64,000 bases of DNA from Hippophae tibetana (Eukaryota > Streptophyta > Magnoliopsida > Rosales > Elaeagnaceae), in assembly GCA_037013495.1 (NCBI GenBank), contig CM072805.1:18564669-18628668 (forward strand). Direction: 5' to 3'. The notes under the pieces were generated by a model. That model did no database searches. It was not told the origin of the DNA and saw only the letters and a list, made by a program, of their open reading frames with translations. This document shows, in pieces, positions 12,691-24,366 of the stretch (positions are counted from its first letter, which is position 1; each line of letters starts with the position of its first letter). A program made the translations under genes and the position numbers.

Positions 12691-13314
12691 TGTCACGACC
12701 TTATTTTTCAAGTAGAGATCGTGCGGCACTTAGCACCGTCCGTTGTACTAAGCCTGCCTTTGAATCTGAATGAAACTCCAAAGAGAATAGAGAGAGAGTT
12801 TGCAAAGAATGCTTTGTATTGCTCTAGAGAGAGTTTATCTTACAATTTCCCAAGATGAATACAAATGAAGACCAATGGGTCTATTTATAGTGTGGCTCTA
12901 AGCTTAAGAGTATGCCACCACTTTCTAGAGTATTCCTAGTCTAGAATGTACAAGAGGATTCTAGAATTATGTACAATATGCCACAAGGGTCTAGGACCTT
13001 CTAGCCAACTCTAGAGTCTTCTAGGTTTGTCTAGTTCCTTCATGCACCTTCCGGGATGTTCCATAAGCTTCCAGTAGCTTCTACATCCTTCCCGAACCAT
13101 CCGGCACGTTCTAGAACATTCCAGCCCATTCTAGCACTCTCCAGCGTGCTCTAGAACATTCTAGGGTCTTCTAGCTTGAGTTGAGTCCATCCAACTCTAG
13201 CTCTTTCTAGACATCTCTAGGCAACTCTAGAACTTTCCTTGTAGAATAGTCTAGATCCTTTAGGCAACCATCATTTGTTTGGATTTTTAGGGACAATTTG
13301 AGCGGGACATGACA
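12691..13314 (-). repeat. LTR of chromovirus copy 1 (5' LTR, minus sense)
   Basis: Same length as the other LTR and about 98.7% identical by eye. CTTA follows at 13315-13318, giving a 4-base target duplication. This is the promoter-bearing LTR for the element. Confidence 0.95.
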
Positions 13315-14560
13315 CTTAGCATTCTTAGCAAATTAGGATATGAAATATCATCTGAGGATAGTTCCCAAGAATCCATTCCAGAAACAATTCCTCACCTATA
13401 AAAAATTAGCTTGGCAAGAACCTAGCCCAGTTAGGTATCCTCACACCATAGGAACCCAACCTAGTCAACTTGTCCAATCAAAATATAACGCATCTTCTAT
13501 CTATGTTTGGAACATTGATGGAATGACTGATCATGAGATATTAAATATCTTACAACAAATGACCATGGCATCAAATGCTTATAAAACCCAAATTGGTACA
13601 ACTGATAAAACAGTTGTTGAATTACTAATAGCTGACTTCTCAGGCCAACTAAAAGGATGGTGGGATCACCATCTTTCAAAACAACAAGAGTCAGATATTA
13701 GCAATGCAATATTGACTGATGAGTGTGGTATCCCCATACTTTCCCATCAAGGAGCTCCTATACAGGATGCAGTCTCCACTCTAATCTTTACCATATCACA
13801 TCATTTTATGGGGGATCCATCCCATTTAAAAGATAAAAACATTGATCTTCTTTCTAACATAAAATGTAGGAAGATGAGTGATTTTCAAAATTATAAAACT
13901 ACATTCCTGTCTAGAGTTATGTTAAGAGATGACTCTATGCAACCATTCTAGAAGGAGAAATTCCTAGCTGGACTTCCTCCACTCTTAGGTGAGAAAACCA
14001 GAAACAAAATTCATGAAACTTATGGGAATCATATCATCCCATATGATCAACTGACCTACGGTCAACTGATCAGTTTTGCTCAAAACTAGGGTCTTCAAAT
14101 TTGTAAAGATTTGAAAATCCAAAAACAAATGAAATTGGAACTTAAAATGTCCAAAAGAGAAATTGGATCATTCTGCAAACAGTTTGATAGTAATCTCTCT
14201 ATTGAAAAAACCTGTGAGAGAACTTGCAATAAAACTAAATTAAAACCTTATAAAGAATTAAATAAAAATTATAAGAAATTATCAAAATCAGGAAAACCAT
14301 TCTTTCAAAAAATAATGAATTATTATAACAAACCTTATAAAAGAAATTTTAATAAAGAATCAAAACAACATAAAAAACCCTTTAAATTTTTTAAAGAGTT
14401 TAAATGTTATAAATGTGGCAAGAAAGGTCACACAGCCAATTTCTGCAAGATGTCCAAAAAACTTCATGAATTAAAACTTGAAGAAGACACCTATGCTAAA
14501 ATATCTGCCCTAATGGTAGATACATCATCATCTGAGCCTGACCAATGGTCAGACGAATAA
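13315..14560 (+). pseudogene. Pararetroviral coat protein part with CCHC zinc knuckle
   Basis: The stretch carries a coat-like core (WNIDGMTDHEILNILQQM, LIADFSGQLKGWWDHHL, MGDPSHLKDKNIDLLSNIK), then a very lysine-rich basic region. The zinc knuckle CYKCGKKGHTANFC lies near 14406-14447, followed by an acidic tail. In caulimovirids this arrangement packages the genome. Broken. Confidence 0.8.
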
Positions 14561-14899
14561 TCTAATCCCCAGGATGATGAATTTGCAACCAGCAATTCAG
14601 ATTCCTCCAGTAAAGATATTAATGTACCATCAATAACCAAACTTTACGTAGAATACCTAGGAACATGTTTGGCCAAATCACAAGCAATTAAAAAAATTCT
14701 AAACTTCCAAATACTAGCACTGGCTATTACAACCTCACTACTGTTTTGGAACGAAAGAACAAAGTCATTATACTAGAGAGTCAAATTCAAGACTTAAAAA
14801 TTGAAATCAACACTATTAAACTGGAACTCCACTAGCTTAAAGAAAAATTAAAAGAATATGATATTAAGTTTTAACTACTTAATAATGGAGAAAAAATAT

Positions 14900-15350
14900 C
14901 AACTTATGTGAGTTATTCTGATGATGATCTTACTCAAAATAATCAAGAAATCCAAAACTTGAGAAAAATTACCACCAGGAAATATAAAATTAAGATAATC
15001 TTAATATTTTATGACGAATCAAAACTAGAAACCATTGCCCTATTTGACACAGGGGTTGACCTTAATTTCATCATGCCATCAATAGTTCCCAGAAGGTTTT
15101 ATAAACCAACTGAAGAACGACTTAATTCAGCCAATAAATCTCGAAGGGGTATTATTGGGAAAACTGAGGTATCTATCCAAAAAGGATCATACCTTATCAA
15201 CAGTCCATTTGTCATAGTATCTGACATAGGCTACTCGGTCATATTGGGTACTCCTTTTATGGATATCATTACCCCATATTCTGTTAAACATGACATGATT
15301 TCTTTCAAAATAGGAAGAGAAGCCTTCAGCTTCCCTTTCATCGAATAACC
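14900..15350 (+). pseudogene. Pararetroviral aspartic protease part
   Basis: Retropepsin-like sequence with ALFDTGVDLNFIMPSIVP near 15038-15090 and a later YSVILGTPFMDII block corresponding to the ILG strand of retropepsins. The family cleaves the viral polyprotein. It sits between the coat and reverse transcriptase parts, as expected. Confidence 0.75.
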
Positions 15351-15579
15351 AAAAACCAGAGATCTTAATCTCATCAAAACATATTCAATCTCTCCAAAAG
15401 AGATTTCTATTCTTATAAATCATAGAGAAAAGGGCCTTCTCTATCTCAAATCCAAACTTCAGTTTCATACTGTTGAGAAAGAACTTCAAATCCCAGAGAT
15501 CAAAGACAAAATCTCTAAATTACAAACATCTTTTGAGAAAGAAGTTTGCTCTGAATTACCCAGTGCATTATGGGAAAGA

Positions 15580-16340
15580 AAAGAACATATGGTAGATTTA
15601 CCATATGAATCATCCTTCAAAGAGAAGGATATTCCTACAAAGGCAAGGCCTATTCAAATGAATGGTGACCTTGAGCAATTTTGTAGAAAGGAAATCGTTG
15701 ATCTCTTATCTAAGAAACTTATATCAAACTCATCGGCTAGTTATAAATTACAAACCTTTGAACCAAGCCTTAAAATGGATTAGGTACCCTATCCCGAATA
15801 AAAAGGACTTACTTCAAAGATTGTATTCATCATCCATATTTTCAAAGTTTGATATGAAATCAGGCTTGTGGCAAATTCAAATCGAGCCTCAACATAGGTA
15901 CAAAATTGCATTCACTGTTCCATTTGGGCAGTTTGAGTGGAATGTTATGTCATTTAGGCTCAAAAACGCACCTTCTGAGTTTCAAAGGATTATGAATGAT
16001 ATATTCAACCCTTACTCAGAATTTTGTATTGTGTGCATCGATGATGTACTTGTATTTTCAAAAGATGTCAGACAACACATTAGACATCTCAAAACTTTCT
16101 TCCATATCATCAAGAGGAATGGACTGGCTTTATCAGCCAAGAAAATGACTCTTTTTCAAACAAACATTAGGTTTCTTGGACACAGTGTATCCAATGGAAC
16201 ATTAATTCCTATCAATAGATCCCTACAGTTTACAACTAAGTTCCCTGATAGGATTATTTACAAAACCCAGCTACAAAGATTTCTAGGTAGCTTAAATTAC
16301 GTGAAAACGAAAAAACTTGAAACAGTGCCAACAAGGTTAC
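15580..16340 (+). pseudogene. Pararetroviral reverse transcriptase part
   Basis: Reverse transcriptase blocks in order: YKPLNQALKWIRYPIPNKKD, FSKFDMKSGLWQIQIEPQHR, AFTVPFGQFEWNVMSFRLKN, then the catalytic-block relative CIVCIDDVLVFSKD, then LSAKKMTLFQTNIRFLGHSV and a connection block LQRFLGSLNYV. No RNase H block follows. Broken fossil. Confidence 0.85.
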
Positions 16341-16440
16341 TGTTTAATTACTCATACAATACAAGATATAGTACTGTTCAAATTTCTGTTCGAAATAATG
16401 AAGCAACTACTATTCACAACAGTAGTTAACATTCCTACAG

Positions 16441-17323
16441 TATCAAATGCCCGACCAATTACTGTTCATTGAATAGTAATAACATCTCCACATTACCATC
16501 ACTCGGTTATTTAAAAAGAATGAAATCAAAAGTGAATGGGATCCAATTTTAGCCAAGAATTTTCTCTAATCTTGAATTCTCTTTACTCTAATTATGTTTT
16601 AATTTATAACCTTTCGTTATATATATATATATATTAATGTATATTAATATGTTAACATGTATACTTTAATAATATACATGTACGAACTCGTCGTACTGTC
16701 TTCCTAATTTTGTAATGGTTCAATTGCTGAGATCGGCACTTGAGAAAGAAAAACAAGTAACAAAGACATTGATATCTTGTAGTCGTGGCATTATTCATAT
16801 GGAGTCTACTGCCGAGTCACTCACAAGTCACTCCTATGATATGATGAGCAAAAAGGTTGACATAAAGGATCTGACTGCGTTCCACCTCACCTACGTGCCT
16901 ACTACTTCTATCAACTTGTCTCAATGTCGAGTTTTAGCTTTTGGTGCTTTTTTTTAGCCATGTTTTTGACCAATTAACTTAAACTTAATCTTTATGGCCT
17001 ATATATTCCTTTTTAAAGTTACTTTAGAATTAAAAATAAACTTAATTTTATTTGATTGGTATTCGTACTTTTTAAAAAATTAATTAACTATTATCAGTAT
17101 CGGAATAGATACCATATCCCATGCTATAATTTTTCTAACGTATTTGTTAGATATTTACAAGATCGACATGATAAATAAATATTTTTTTAAGAAGGAACAA
17201 CTTTAAATTTATATGATATCAACTTTACTATAATATTTTGAATAAAATACTTAATAAAGTGGGTATTTTATGTTAAAAATTGTTGTTCATCAATTTTCTA
17301 AAAAATTTAAACTATTAAAAAAA
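16441..17323. other. Gap between pararetrovirus and copia element
   Basis: AT-rich, with a TA microsatellite at about 16621-16635. A motif near 16673-16699 (TACATGTACGAACTCGTCG and on) resembles one left of the virus near 4299-4325. An 80-residue open frame at 16715-16957 has no family I recognise and may be chance. Confidence 0.45.
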
Positions 17324-17328
17324 GAACC

Positions 17329-17803
17329 GGTTGAAAATGAATTTAAATAAAAAATATTTTTATTATTTTATAATCATTATTTTATAATTATGTAACTGTT
17401 ATTTTTATAATTATGTGATTGTTACACATCTTTTGTCAACTATAAATAAAGGGATATAACTCTCACTTTAAGACAACTTAACAACTCAAAAACATTTTCA
17501 CAATTTTTCAGAGCAAAATCAAAGAAAAGAAAATTCATAATTTTTTCTCAGATTTTTGAGCAACATAAATATTTGAGAGGTGTAGTATTCCAGACTTCAT
17601 CAGTGCAGTGAAGCTCTGAGATAGAAAAAAGATTCTGGGTTGTTTTATCTTTGGAACGACGGGACTATTTTGCTTGCATAAGTTTGGGCAGAGCCACAAA
17701 CGTCTTAAAGAGAGCGACCTAGTACGTGACTCAACCCAAGTAGTATATTTCAATATATCAATAATATTGTTCTTACATAATTTTTCACATATTTGTTCCA
17801 ACA
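17329..17803 (+). repeat. 5' LTR of copia element
   Basis: Matches 22016-22488 throughout and ends CCAACA, the usual partner of a TGTTGG start. A TATA box lies in CTATAAATAAAGGG near 17440. Target duplicate GAACC lies just left. Confidence 0.85.
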
Positions 17804-20800
17804 ATTTTAAGACATTTTTCTATTGTCCATGCCTACTAAAATATTAACTGTTGATCTCAACAAACCATTCCGTTTTGAGAGACTACATTTTAAAAGATGG
17901 AGACAAAAAATTGTTTTTTTTTCTTAACCATGAAAAAGGTCGCTTATGCTCTTACTATTAAAAACCCAACATTGCCTAATCCTCCTACTGAAGCTACAAC
18001 AAAGGATTTAGACACCTGAATGTAAAATTATTTTCTATGCAAAAAATTGTATTCTTAATGGATTAGCTGATGACTTGTATGACTTATAATTTTGATAAGT
18101 CTGCTAAGGAAATTTGGGATGCACTTCAAAAGAAGTACCACACTAAGAAAGCTCGAACTAAGAAGTATGTTGTTAGTAGATATATGAAGTACCAAATGAT
18201 TAATGACAAATTTGTGGAAGCTCAATCACACGAATTGTAGAAGATAGCACACGAAATAACTTCTGAAGGTATAACTTTAGATGAACAATTTCAAGTAGCT
18301 ATTATTATAGATAAATTACCCTATGCTTGGAAAGATTTTAAGAATGCACTTAGACATAAAACTAAGGAATTTTCTTCAGAAAGTCTTATAACTCATCTAA
18401 GAATAGAAAAAGAAACTCGAAAACAATATCAAAAAGATGAAGTACTCGTTGTCTCAAACAACAGTACCAATAAGAAATCCTCCTCTACAATTCTGAAACC
18501 TAAAGAAAGAAACATGAAAACTTAGAATCACAATAATAACCAGAACCATAACTACCAAAATAGAAACATAAATTATTCTCCACAGAATAAACCTTAACCC
18601 CTTTAAGAAATAACACATTTGTGTGTTATAGTTGTAAAAGACCTGGCCACTTGGCCATGAATTGTCCTACCTTGTAGGCATATCTTACCGAAGATCAACT
18701 AATTGCAATGATATCTAAAATCCATTTTATTGGTGGATCTAAGGGGTGGTGGATGGACACTATTGCTTCTCTCCATGTTTGCTATGATCGAGAAATGTTC
18801 AAGATCTCTTCTATGTCTAAGGATAAGAAAGTCTGGTTGGGTGACTCCTACTTCACTAAAGTTACTGGTATTCGTAAGGTGGAATTGAACTTTACCTCTG
18901 GAAATACTATCATCTTGAAGTATGTCCTGCATATTCCAACTATTAGAAACAACTTAGTTTTGGGCTATCCTCTTAGAAAAACTGGGTTTACGCAAACTAT
19001 AGGGATTGATTATATACAATAACTAAAAATAATATTTATATTGGGAATGGGTAAGCCACTGATGACATTTTTAAATTTAAATGATTTTGAAAAATGTGAC
19101 TTTTGCAATCAAGCTAAAATAACAAAAACTTCACATAAGTTAGTAGTTAGAGAATTTGAACCTTTAGACTTAATACACTCTCACATATGTGAACTTGATG
19201 AAAATTTAACAAGAAATGAAAAATTCTATTTTATAACTTTATTGATGATTGTTTAGATTATACTTATGTATATCTAATGAAAAATATAAGTGAAGCATTT
19301 AACATGTTTAAAATATTTATGACTGAAATTGAAAATTAACTTAACAGAAAAATAAAGAGGTTTCGAAGTGATAGAGGCACTGAATATGATTCCAATTTTT
19401 TCAATGTTTTTTTATAAAACACATGGAACCATACGTGAAAAAAATTGCACCTGATTCTCCTTAAATGAATGACAAAGTTGAAAGGAAAAAATAAAAATTT
19501 ACTGAATTAGTTATTGCAATGTGATTAAACTCTGGTGCTGCTTCCTATTGGTGGAGAGAAATTTTATTAGCTGTTTGGTATGCGCTAAATAGAGTGCCTA
19601 AATCAACTAGTAAAATTTCACCATATAAAATTTTGAAAAATAAGAAACCTAATTTTACTTATTTTAAAAACTTGGGGTTGTTTAGCCTATGTTAGGATTC
19701 CTGATCCTAAAAGAAATAAACTTGCTAGTAGAGCATATGAATATGTCTCATAAGATATATTGTGAATAGCAAAGATTATAATTTCTATGACTTCAATGAT
19801 CATGTAGTTATAGAATCAAATGATGTTGACTTCTATGAACATAAGTTTCCCTTTTAAATTGAAAAATAGTGGGGGCTCGTTTTCTAGTAATTTACCCATA
19901 ACTAAAAATAGTGAATAAAATGAGGAATTAAACACTAAAATTAGGAGAAGTAAATGAGCTCAAACCCTTAAGGATTTTGGGTTTGATTTTTATACTTATA
20001 CCTTAGAGGAAGATCCCCAAACTCTTAATGAAGCTTTATCTTCTTTAGATGCCAACTTATGGGAAGAAGCCATAAATGATGGAGTGGACTCTCTTGAGTA
20101 TAATAGAACTTAGCATTTAGTTGACTTACCTCCTGGTTGCAAACCATAGGATGTAAATGAATACTAAAGAAGAAATTAAAACCCAATGGTACTATTGAAA
20201 AGTACAAAGCTTGTCTTATAGTCAAAGGATATAGGCAAAGAGAAAATGTAGATTTCCTTGATACCTTTTCCCTAGTCACACGAATAACTTCCATACGTGT
20301 ACTTTTCTCTCTTGGTGCTATCCATGATTTAGTAGTGCACCAAATGGACATTTAGACTGCCTTCTTAAATGGTGATTTAGAAGAAGAGATTTATACGGAC
20401 CAACCTGAGGGCTTTATTGTCCCAGATTAAGAAAAATAAAATTTGTAAACTAGATAAATCCCTTTATGGTCTAAAATAAGCACCTAAGCAATGACATAAA
20501 AAAATTGATAATCTAGGTATCCCACATGAATTCAAAATGAATGAAACTGACAAACGCATTTATTATAAATCAAAAAATGACATTTGTACTATTATATGTT
20601 TATATGTGGATGGCACGATTATTTTAGGGTCAAATATTCATGTTAATGTGAAATTTTTTTGTGTACTAACTTTGATATGAAAGACCTTGGAGAAGCGAGT
20701 GTAATCCTTGGTATGAATATTACTAGGTCTAAAAAAGGACTTTCTCTATATCAATCTCTTTACATTGGGAAGTTCTTAAAGAAATATAATAACTTTAACA

Positions 20801-22015
20801 AAAAACTTGCATGTACTCCTTATGATCTTAATGTAAAGATGTTCAAGAATACCGGAGATGGTGTTACACAAACTGAGTATGCAAGCATCATTGGTAGCTT
20901 ACATTATGCTACTAACTGCTCTAGACCAGACATGGCTTATGTTGTGGTACTACTGTGTAGATTTACCAGTAGACCTAGTATAAAGCATTGGAATTCTATT
21001 AGAAGGGTCATGAGATACCTTAAGAGAACTATGGACCTTGGATTACATTATAAGAATTTTCTCGTTGCTCTAGAAGGATACAACGATGCTAATTGGAACA
21101 CTCTATCATAAGACTCCAAAGAAACTAGTGGCTATAGATTTATCATTGTTGGTGGAGATGTTTCTTAGAAGTCCAAGAAATAGACAATATTGGCTTAATC
21201 TACGATGGAGTCTAAAATGATAGCACTAGCTACTGCTAGTGAAGAAGCAGGTTGGTTAAGAAGTCTATTAGCTAAAATCCCTTTATGGGAAAGACCGATA
21301 CCAACTGTCTTGATCCATTGCGATAGTACCGTGGCTATTGTAAAGATTCAGAACCATTATTACAATAGCAAGAGATAACAGATACACAGTATTATTAGAG
21401 AATTTCTCTCTACAAAAGTTGTAAGAGTGGATCATGTATGTACTGATGAAAATTTGGCTGATCATTTGACGAAAAGATTAACAAGAGATAAGGTTTTCAA
21501 AACCTCAAAAAGAATGGGACTGATGCCCTTAGAATCAAGAGTCACTCATGATGGTAACCTAACTTATAGACTGTAGATCCCAAGAAATAAGTTCAATGGG
21601 TAATAACAAGTCATGAAGTGATATAAGATGAATCATGCTATTATGAAGTCTCATTCTATATGGAGTGGAATACATAGCTATAAGAGTACTCTTGATAAAG
21701 TCATCTATATGAATGTGGAAGTGTGGTTGCTTCCTATATAAATTTTGGGAAAACTTTACACAAAGCATTCACTATACTGGGATACATATGCATGTCCATA
21801 AAGGATGGGCTTTTCGAACTACATCTTGGAAAGGTTGTGTGTAATGTTATTAGAGATAAAGTTCAAAACTACGAGTTACTCTAGTATATTCTAAAACATC
21901 AACACTATGCAAAGGTTCAAGTCGATAGACACCGTTTGTTTATGCACAATCTTATACTTTTAATTAATCAGTTGCTTGATGAAAGTATTTTTATGTAAAA
22001 TTCAAGTGTGGGATT

Positions 22016-22488
22016 GTTGGAAATGAATTTAAATTAAAAATATTTTTATTATTTTATGACCATTATTTCATAATTATGTAACCATTATTTTTATAATTAT
22101 GTTACCGTTACACATCTTTTGTCAACTATAAATAGAGGGATATGGCTCTCATTTTAAGACACAACTTAACAACTGAAAAATGATTTTTCACAAAAAAAAT
22201 TAAAGAAAAGAAAATTCAGAATTATTTTCTTAAATTTTCGAGCAACATAAATATTTGAGAGATGTAGTATTCCGAACTTCATCTGTGCAGTGAAGCTCTG
22301 AGATAGAAAAAAAGAATTTGGGATGTTTTATCTTTGGGATGACGAGACCGTGTTTTCTTGCACAAGTTTGGGCACAGCCGCGAAACGTCTTAAAGAGAGC
22401 GACCTAGTACGTAACTCAACCCAAGCAATATATTTCAGTATATCGGCAATATTGTTCTTACATAGTTTTTCAAATATTTGTTTCAAAA
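22016..22488 (+). repeat. 3' LTR of copia element
   Basis: Starts TGTTGGAAATGAATTT after the purine-rich AAGTGTGGGAT tract and contains CTATAAATAGAGGG. GAACC follows at 22489-22493. Confidence 0.85.
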
Positions 22489-22493
22489 GAACC

Positions 22494-23450
22494 AACTATA
22501 CTTTTATACATTTAGCACTCTCTCACAAGTGTTAGTTTAATGTACCATTCAGACCAAACACTTACAAATCAACTCCTAAAAGTTTAAACTATTAAAAAAA
22601 TAACTAACTATACTTTAATATATTTTGTATTTACATCTAAGAATAAAAAAGATGAAAATAACATATTTAGTAATTAAAATACATAATATAATATATATAT
22701 ATATTAAATTTAAAATTTAAGGTTTAAGATTTATGATTTAGCGACTCATAAAATGACATTATTAAGAAGTTAGTATTTTTCTTTTTATCTAAAATATATA
22801 TTTTAATTATTTTTCTATTTTGGTCTAAAAATAATATTTATATCAATTCTAAACTCCAATGTTCCTACATTAATGCATTATCCCTTCACCTTGATTTGAA
22901 CTTGTATAATTGCTTTGTTTTTGCTCTAGTTCATTAAAAAGTATAGATTAATGATTAGTAACTATTTCCTATATATACAAATTCTAAATATCAGTTTCAT
23001 GCATATTCCTACATAGTTGATATCATTAATCGTGACAATATAGTTGATACTTTTTAAGAAATGGGTTGGTTCGAACTTCACCCCAATTATCATACAGTAA
23101 AAGTAATAAAAATAGTAATTTGAAAATCTATAATTGTAAATATAGCACTCCTTGTATTCATTTTATATATTTTATTATTATTAAAAAAAGTCTAATACAT
23201 CATTTTATTTTAAATGTTGTCTAATTAGATGTCATTCAATATGAAATATAATTATTTAAGTTCATTTAATGTTGAATGTTGTCCGCTTGATATTCGTTCA
23301 ATATTATTATAGTATTATTTTTATTATTATAAATTTTAAAAATATTATTTTTTAAGTAATGTTTCATTAAATTTTCATTGGTATTAAAAGACTTAATTTA
23401 GGTTCTATTTAAATTTTTATTATTAAAATGGTAGGTTTATTCTTGCTTAT
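22494..23450. other. AT-rich gap without recognisable gene
   Basis: Contains a short TA run near 22690. At 22583-22613 there is a second, diverged copy of the copia target neighbourhood (AAACTATTAAAAAAATAACT). No coding or RNA gene recognised. Confidence 0.5.
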
Positions 23451-23454
23451 AAGT

Positions 23455-24174
23455 AAGTTTTTTTTTTTTAGAAGAAGAGAAAATTTCATTAAATAAAATC
23501 AAAACAATACAAATATAGTTTATATTCAGCAAACATAACTAAAGGAAAAAAAAAACAAACAAGGATTTCATTTTAAGTAATCGCAATATGTAATCAAAAA
23601 TTAACTAAGAAGAAGATTTCTAATAACAAAAATTAACTACTAACACTTTGAAATAACTTCACAAAACTCACCAGTATAATCTAACATGGTATAGAACATT
23701 AGTAAACAACATTCAAATGTTTTAATGTTAACACAACCATTATCATCCAAGATAAAAACCTAACAAATTTACCATAACTAATACCCAACTATCAAATTGA
23801 AAGTCATAGTTACACATGAGACTTATTTTAACAAAAATAAATATTAATCAAAACATAACCAAAATTAATATTCTCATCCTATCAAAATTAGCCATTATCC
23901 AAAGAAATTTTTCTAAATCCCACACCTTTCTCTTATTACCAACATCAACTATTAAAATAATGAAGCTCCTAACAAAAGTAGCACTAACACATATAGAATC
24001 CCTAGCAATCAACGGAACCTAATAATTGTATGTTTTCTAGTCTTCATTTTCATTAAGCAATTGAACACATAGGAGTAATCAAAGACAACTTCCTCCAAAA
24101 TACTTATTCTTTTTTTCCTTTCTAATCAATTTACAAGTCCATAAAATCGATTTCATAATAACAAGATAAGATCT
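23455..24174 (-). mobile_element. Possible LINE-like or processed retroposon, 3' part (minus strand)
   Basis: Read on the minus strand the stretch ends GAAATTTTCTCTTCTTCT plus a run of 12-13 A (about 23459-23472 on plus). That is the kind of 3' end common in plant LINEs and processed copies. The sequence runs right to 24174, where the shortened copia element begins, and seems to resume at 27803. No reverse transcriptase domain can be seen. The possible flanking duplicate ATAAGT (near 23449 and 28144) is short and weak. Confidence 0.35.
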
Positions 24175-24178
24175 AAAC

Positions 24179-24366
24179 TGTTATAAATACTTAATGATTG
24201 TATTATATTCTGTGAATAAATGAATATACATGGTGCCTTTATATAGGAGTTACAAGTAAACTAGATATGTCTAAAGTAACTAAATATAGATATGCCAGAA
24301 ATAAAGAGATATACATTAGAGATATACATTAGCAGATATATATATATTACTAGATATACATTAACA
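24179..24366 (-). repeat. 3' LTR of shortened copia element
   Basis: TGTTATAAATAC to ATTAACA, 188 bp. It is followed on the plus strand by ACCCCCCTCAAACTC, which is the polypurine tract on the minus strand. AAAC at 24175-24178. Confidence 0.9.

Larger units (their letters stand above)
7380..13314 (-). mobile_element. Ty3/gypsy chromovirus, copy 1: nearly whole, young
   Basis: Complete LTR element of 5.9 kb on the minus strand with two 624-bp LTRs, a tRNA-Met type primer site, a polypurine tract and one polyprotein in the order gag (with coiled coil and zinc knuckle), protease, reverse transcriptase, RNase H, integrase, chromodomain. Approximate parts: gag 12650-11460, protease near 11300, reverse transcriptase 10750-10250 with YLDDIVIYS, RNase H 9880-9550, integrase 9330-8500 with the zinc-binding HHCC region and the D,D,E core, chromodomain 8230-8050. 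A chromodomain after integrase is diagnostic of chromoviruses. It is open almost throughout, with about one break. The LTRs differ at about 8 of 624 sites by eye, roughly half a million years at a rate of 1.3e-8 per site per year. It lies inside the pararetrovirus, flanked by CTTA on both sides. Confidence 0.95.
4480..16440 (+). mobile_element. Endogenous pararetrovirus (Caulimoviridae, Petuvirus/Florendovirus-like), broken, split by a chromovirus
   Basis: This is a fossil caulimovirid, read on the plus strand. The parts run in the order usual for viruses with one large polyprotein: movement protein, a long linker rich in proline, serine and threonine, coat protein with a zinc knuckle, aspartic protease and reverse transcriptase. 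RNase H is not recognisable beyond the reverse transcriptase, so the 3' side seems incomplete. No LTRs are expected or seen. A 5.9 kb Ty3/gypsy element (7380-13314) is inserted in the linker-to-coat region. Counting by eye there are around ten breaks besides that insertion, so it is a dead copy. The assignment to a Petuvirus or Florendovirus-like lineage rests on the movement protein and gene order and is an inference. It must be older than the chromovirus it contains. Confidence 0.85.
17329..22488 (+). mobile_element. Ty1/copia retrotransposon, old and broken
   Basis: Copia-type element on the plus strand with two LTRs of about 475 bp, flanked by GAACC at 17324-17328 and 22489-22493. Parts in copia order: gag from about 17827 (MPTKILTVDLNKPFRFERLH) with zinc knuckle CYSCKRPGHLAMNCP near 18630, protease-like block near 18740, integrase pieces 19050-19900, reverse transcriptase 20150-20900 (FDMKDLGEASVILGMNITRS) and RNase H 21060-21500. 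Integrase ahead of reverse transcriptase is what separates copia from gypsy. It has many breaks (well over ten). The LTRs differ by about 10% or more with small gaps, so insertion is probably several million years old. Confidence 0.9.

Noticed and set aside
16715-16957. 80-residue frame right of the pararetrovirus
   Set aside because: No domain, no start context and no splice partner; treated as chance or unidentified remnant.
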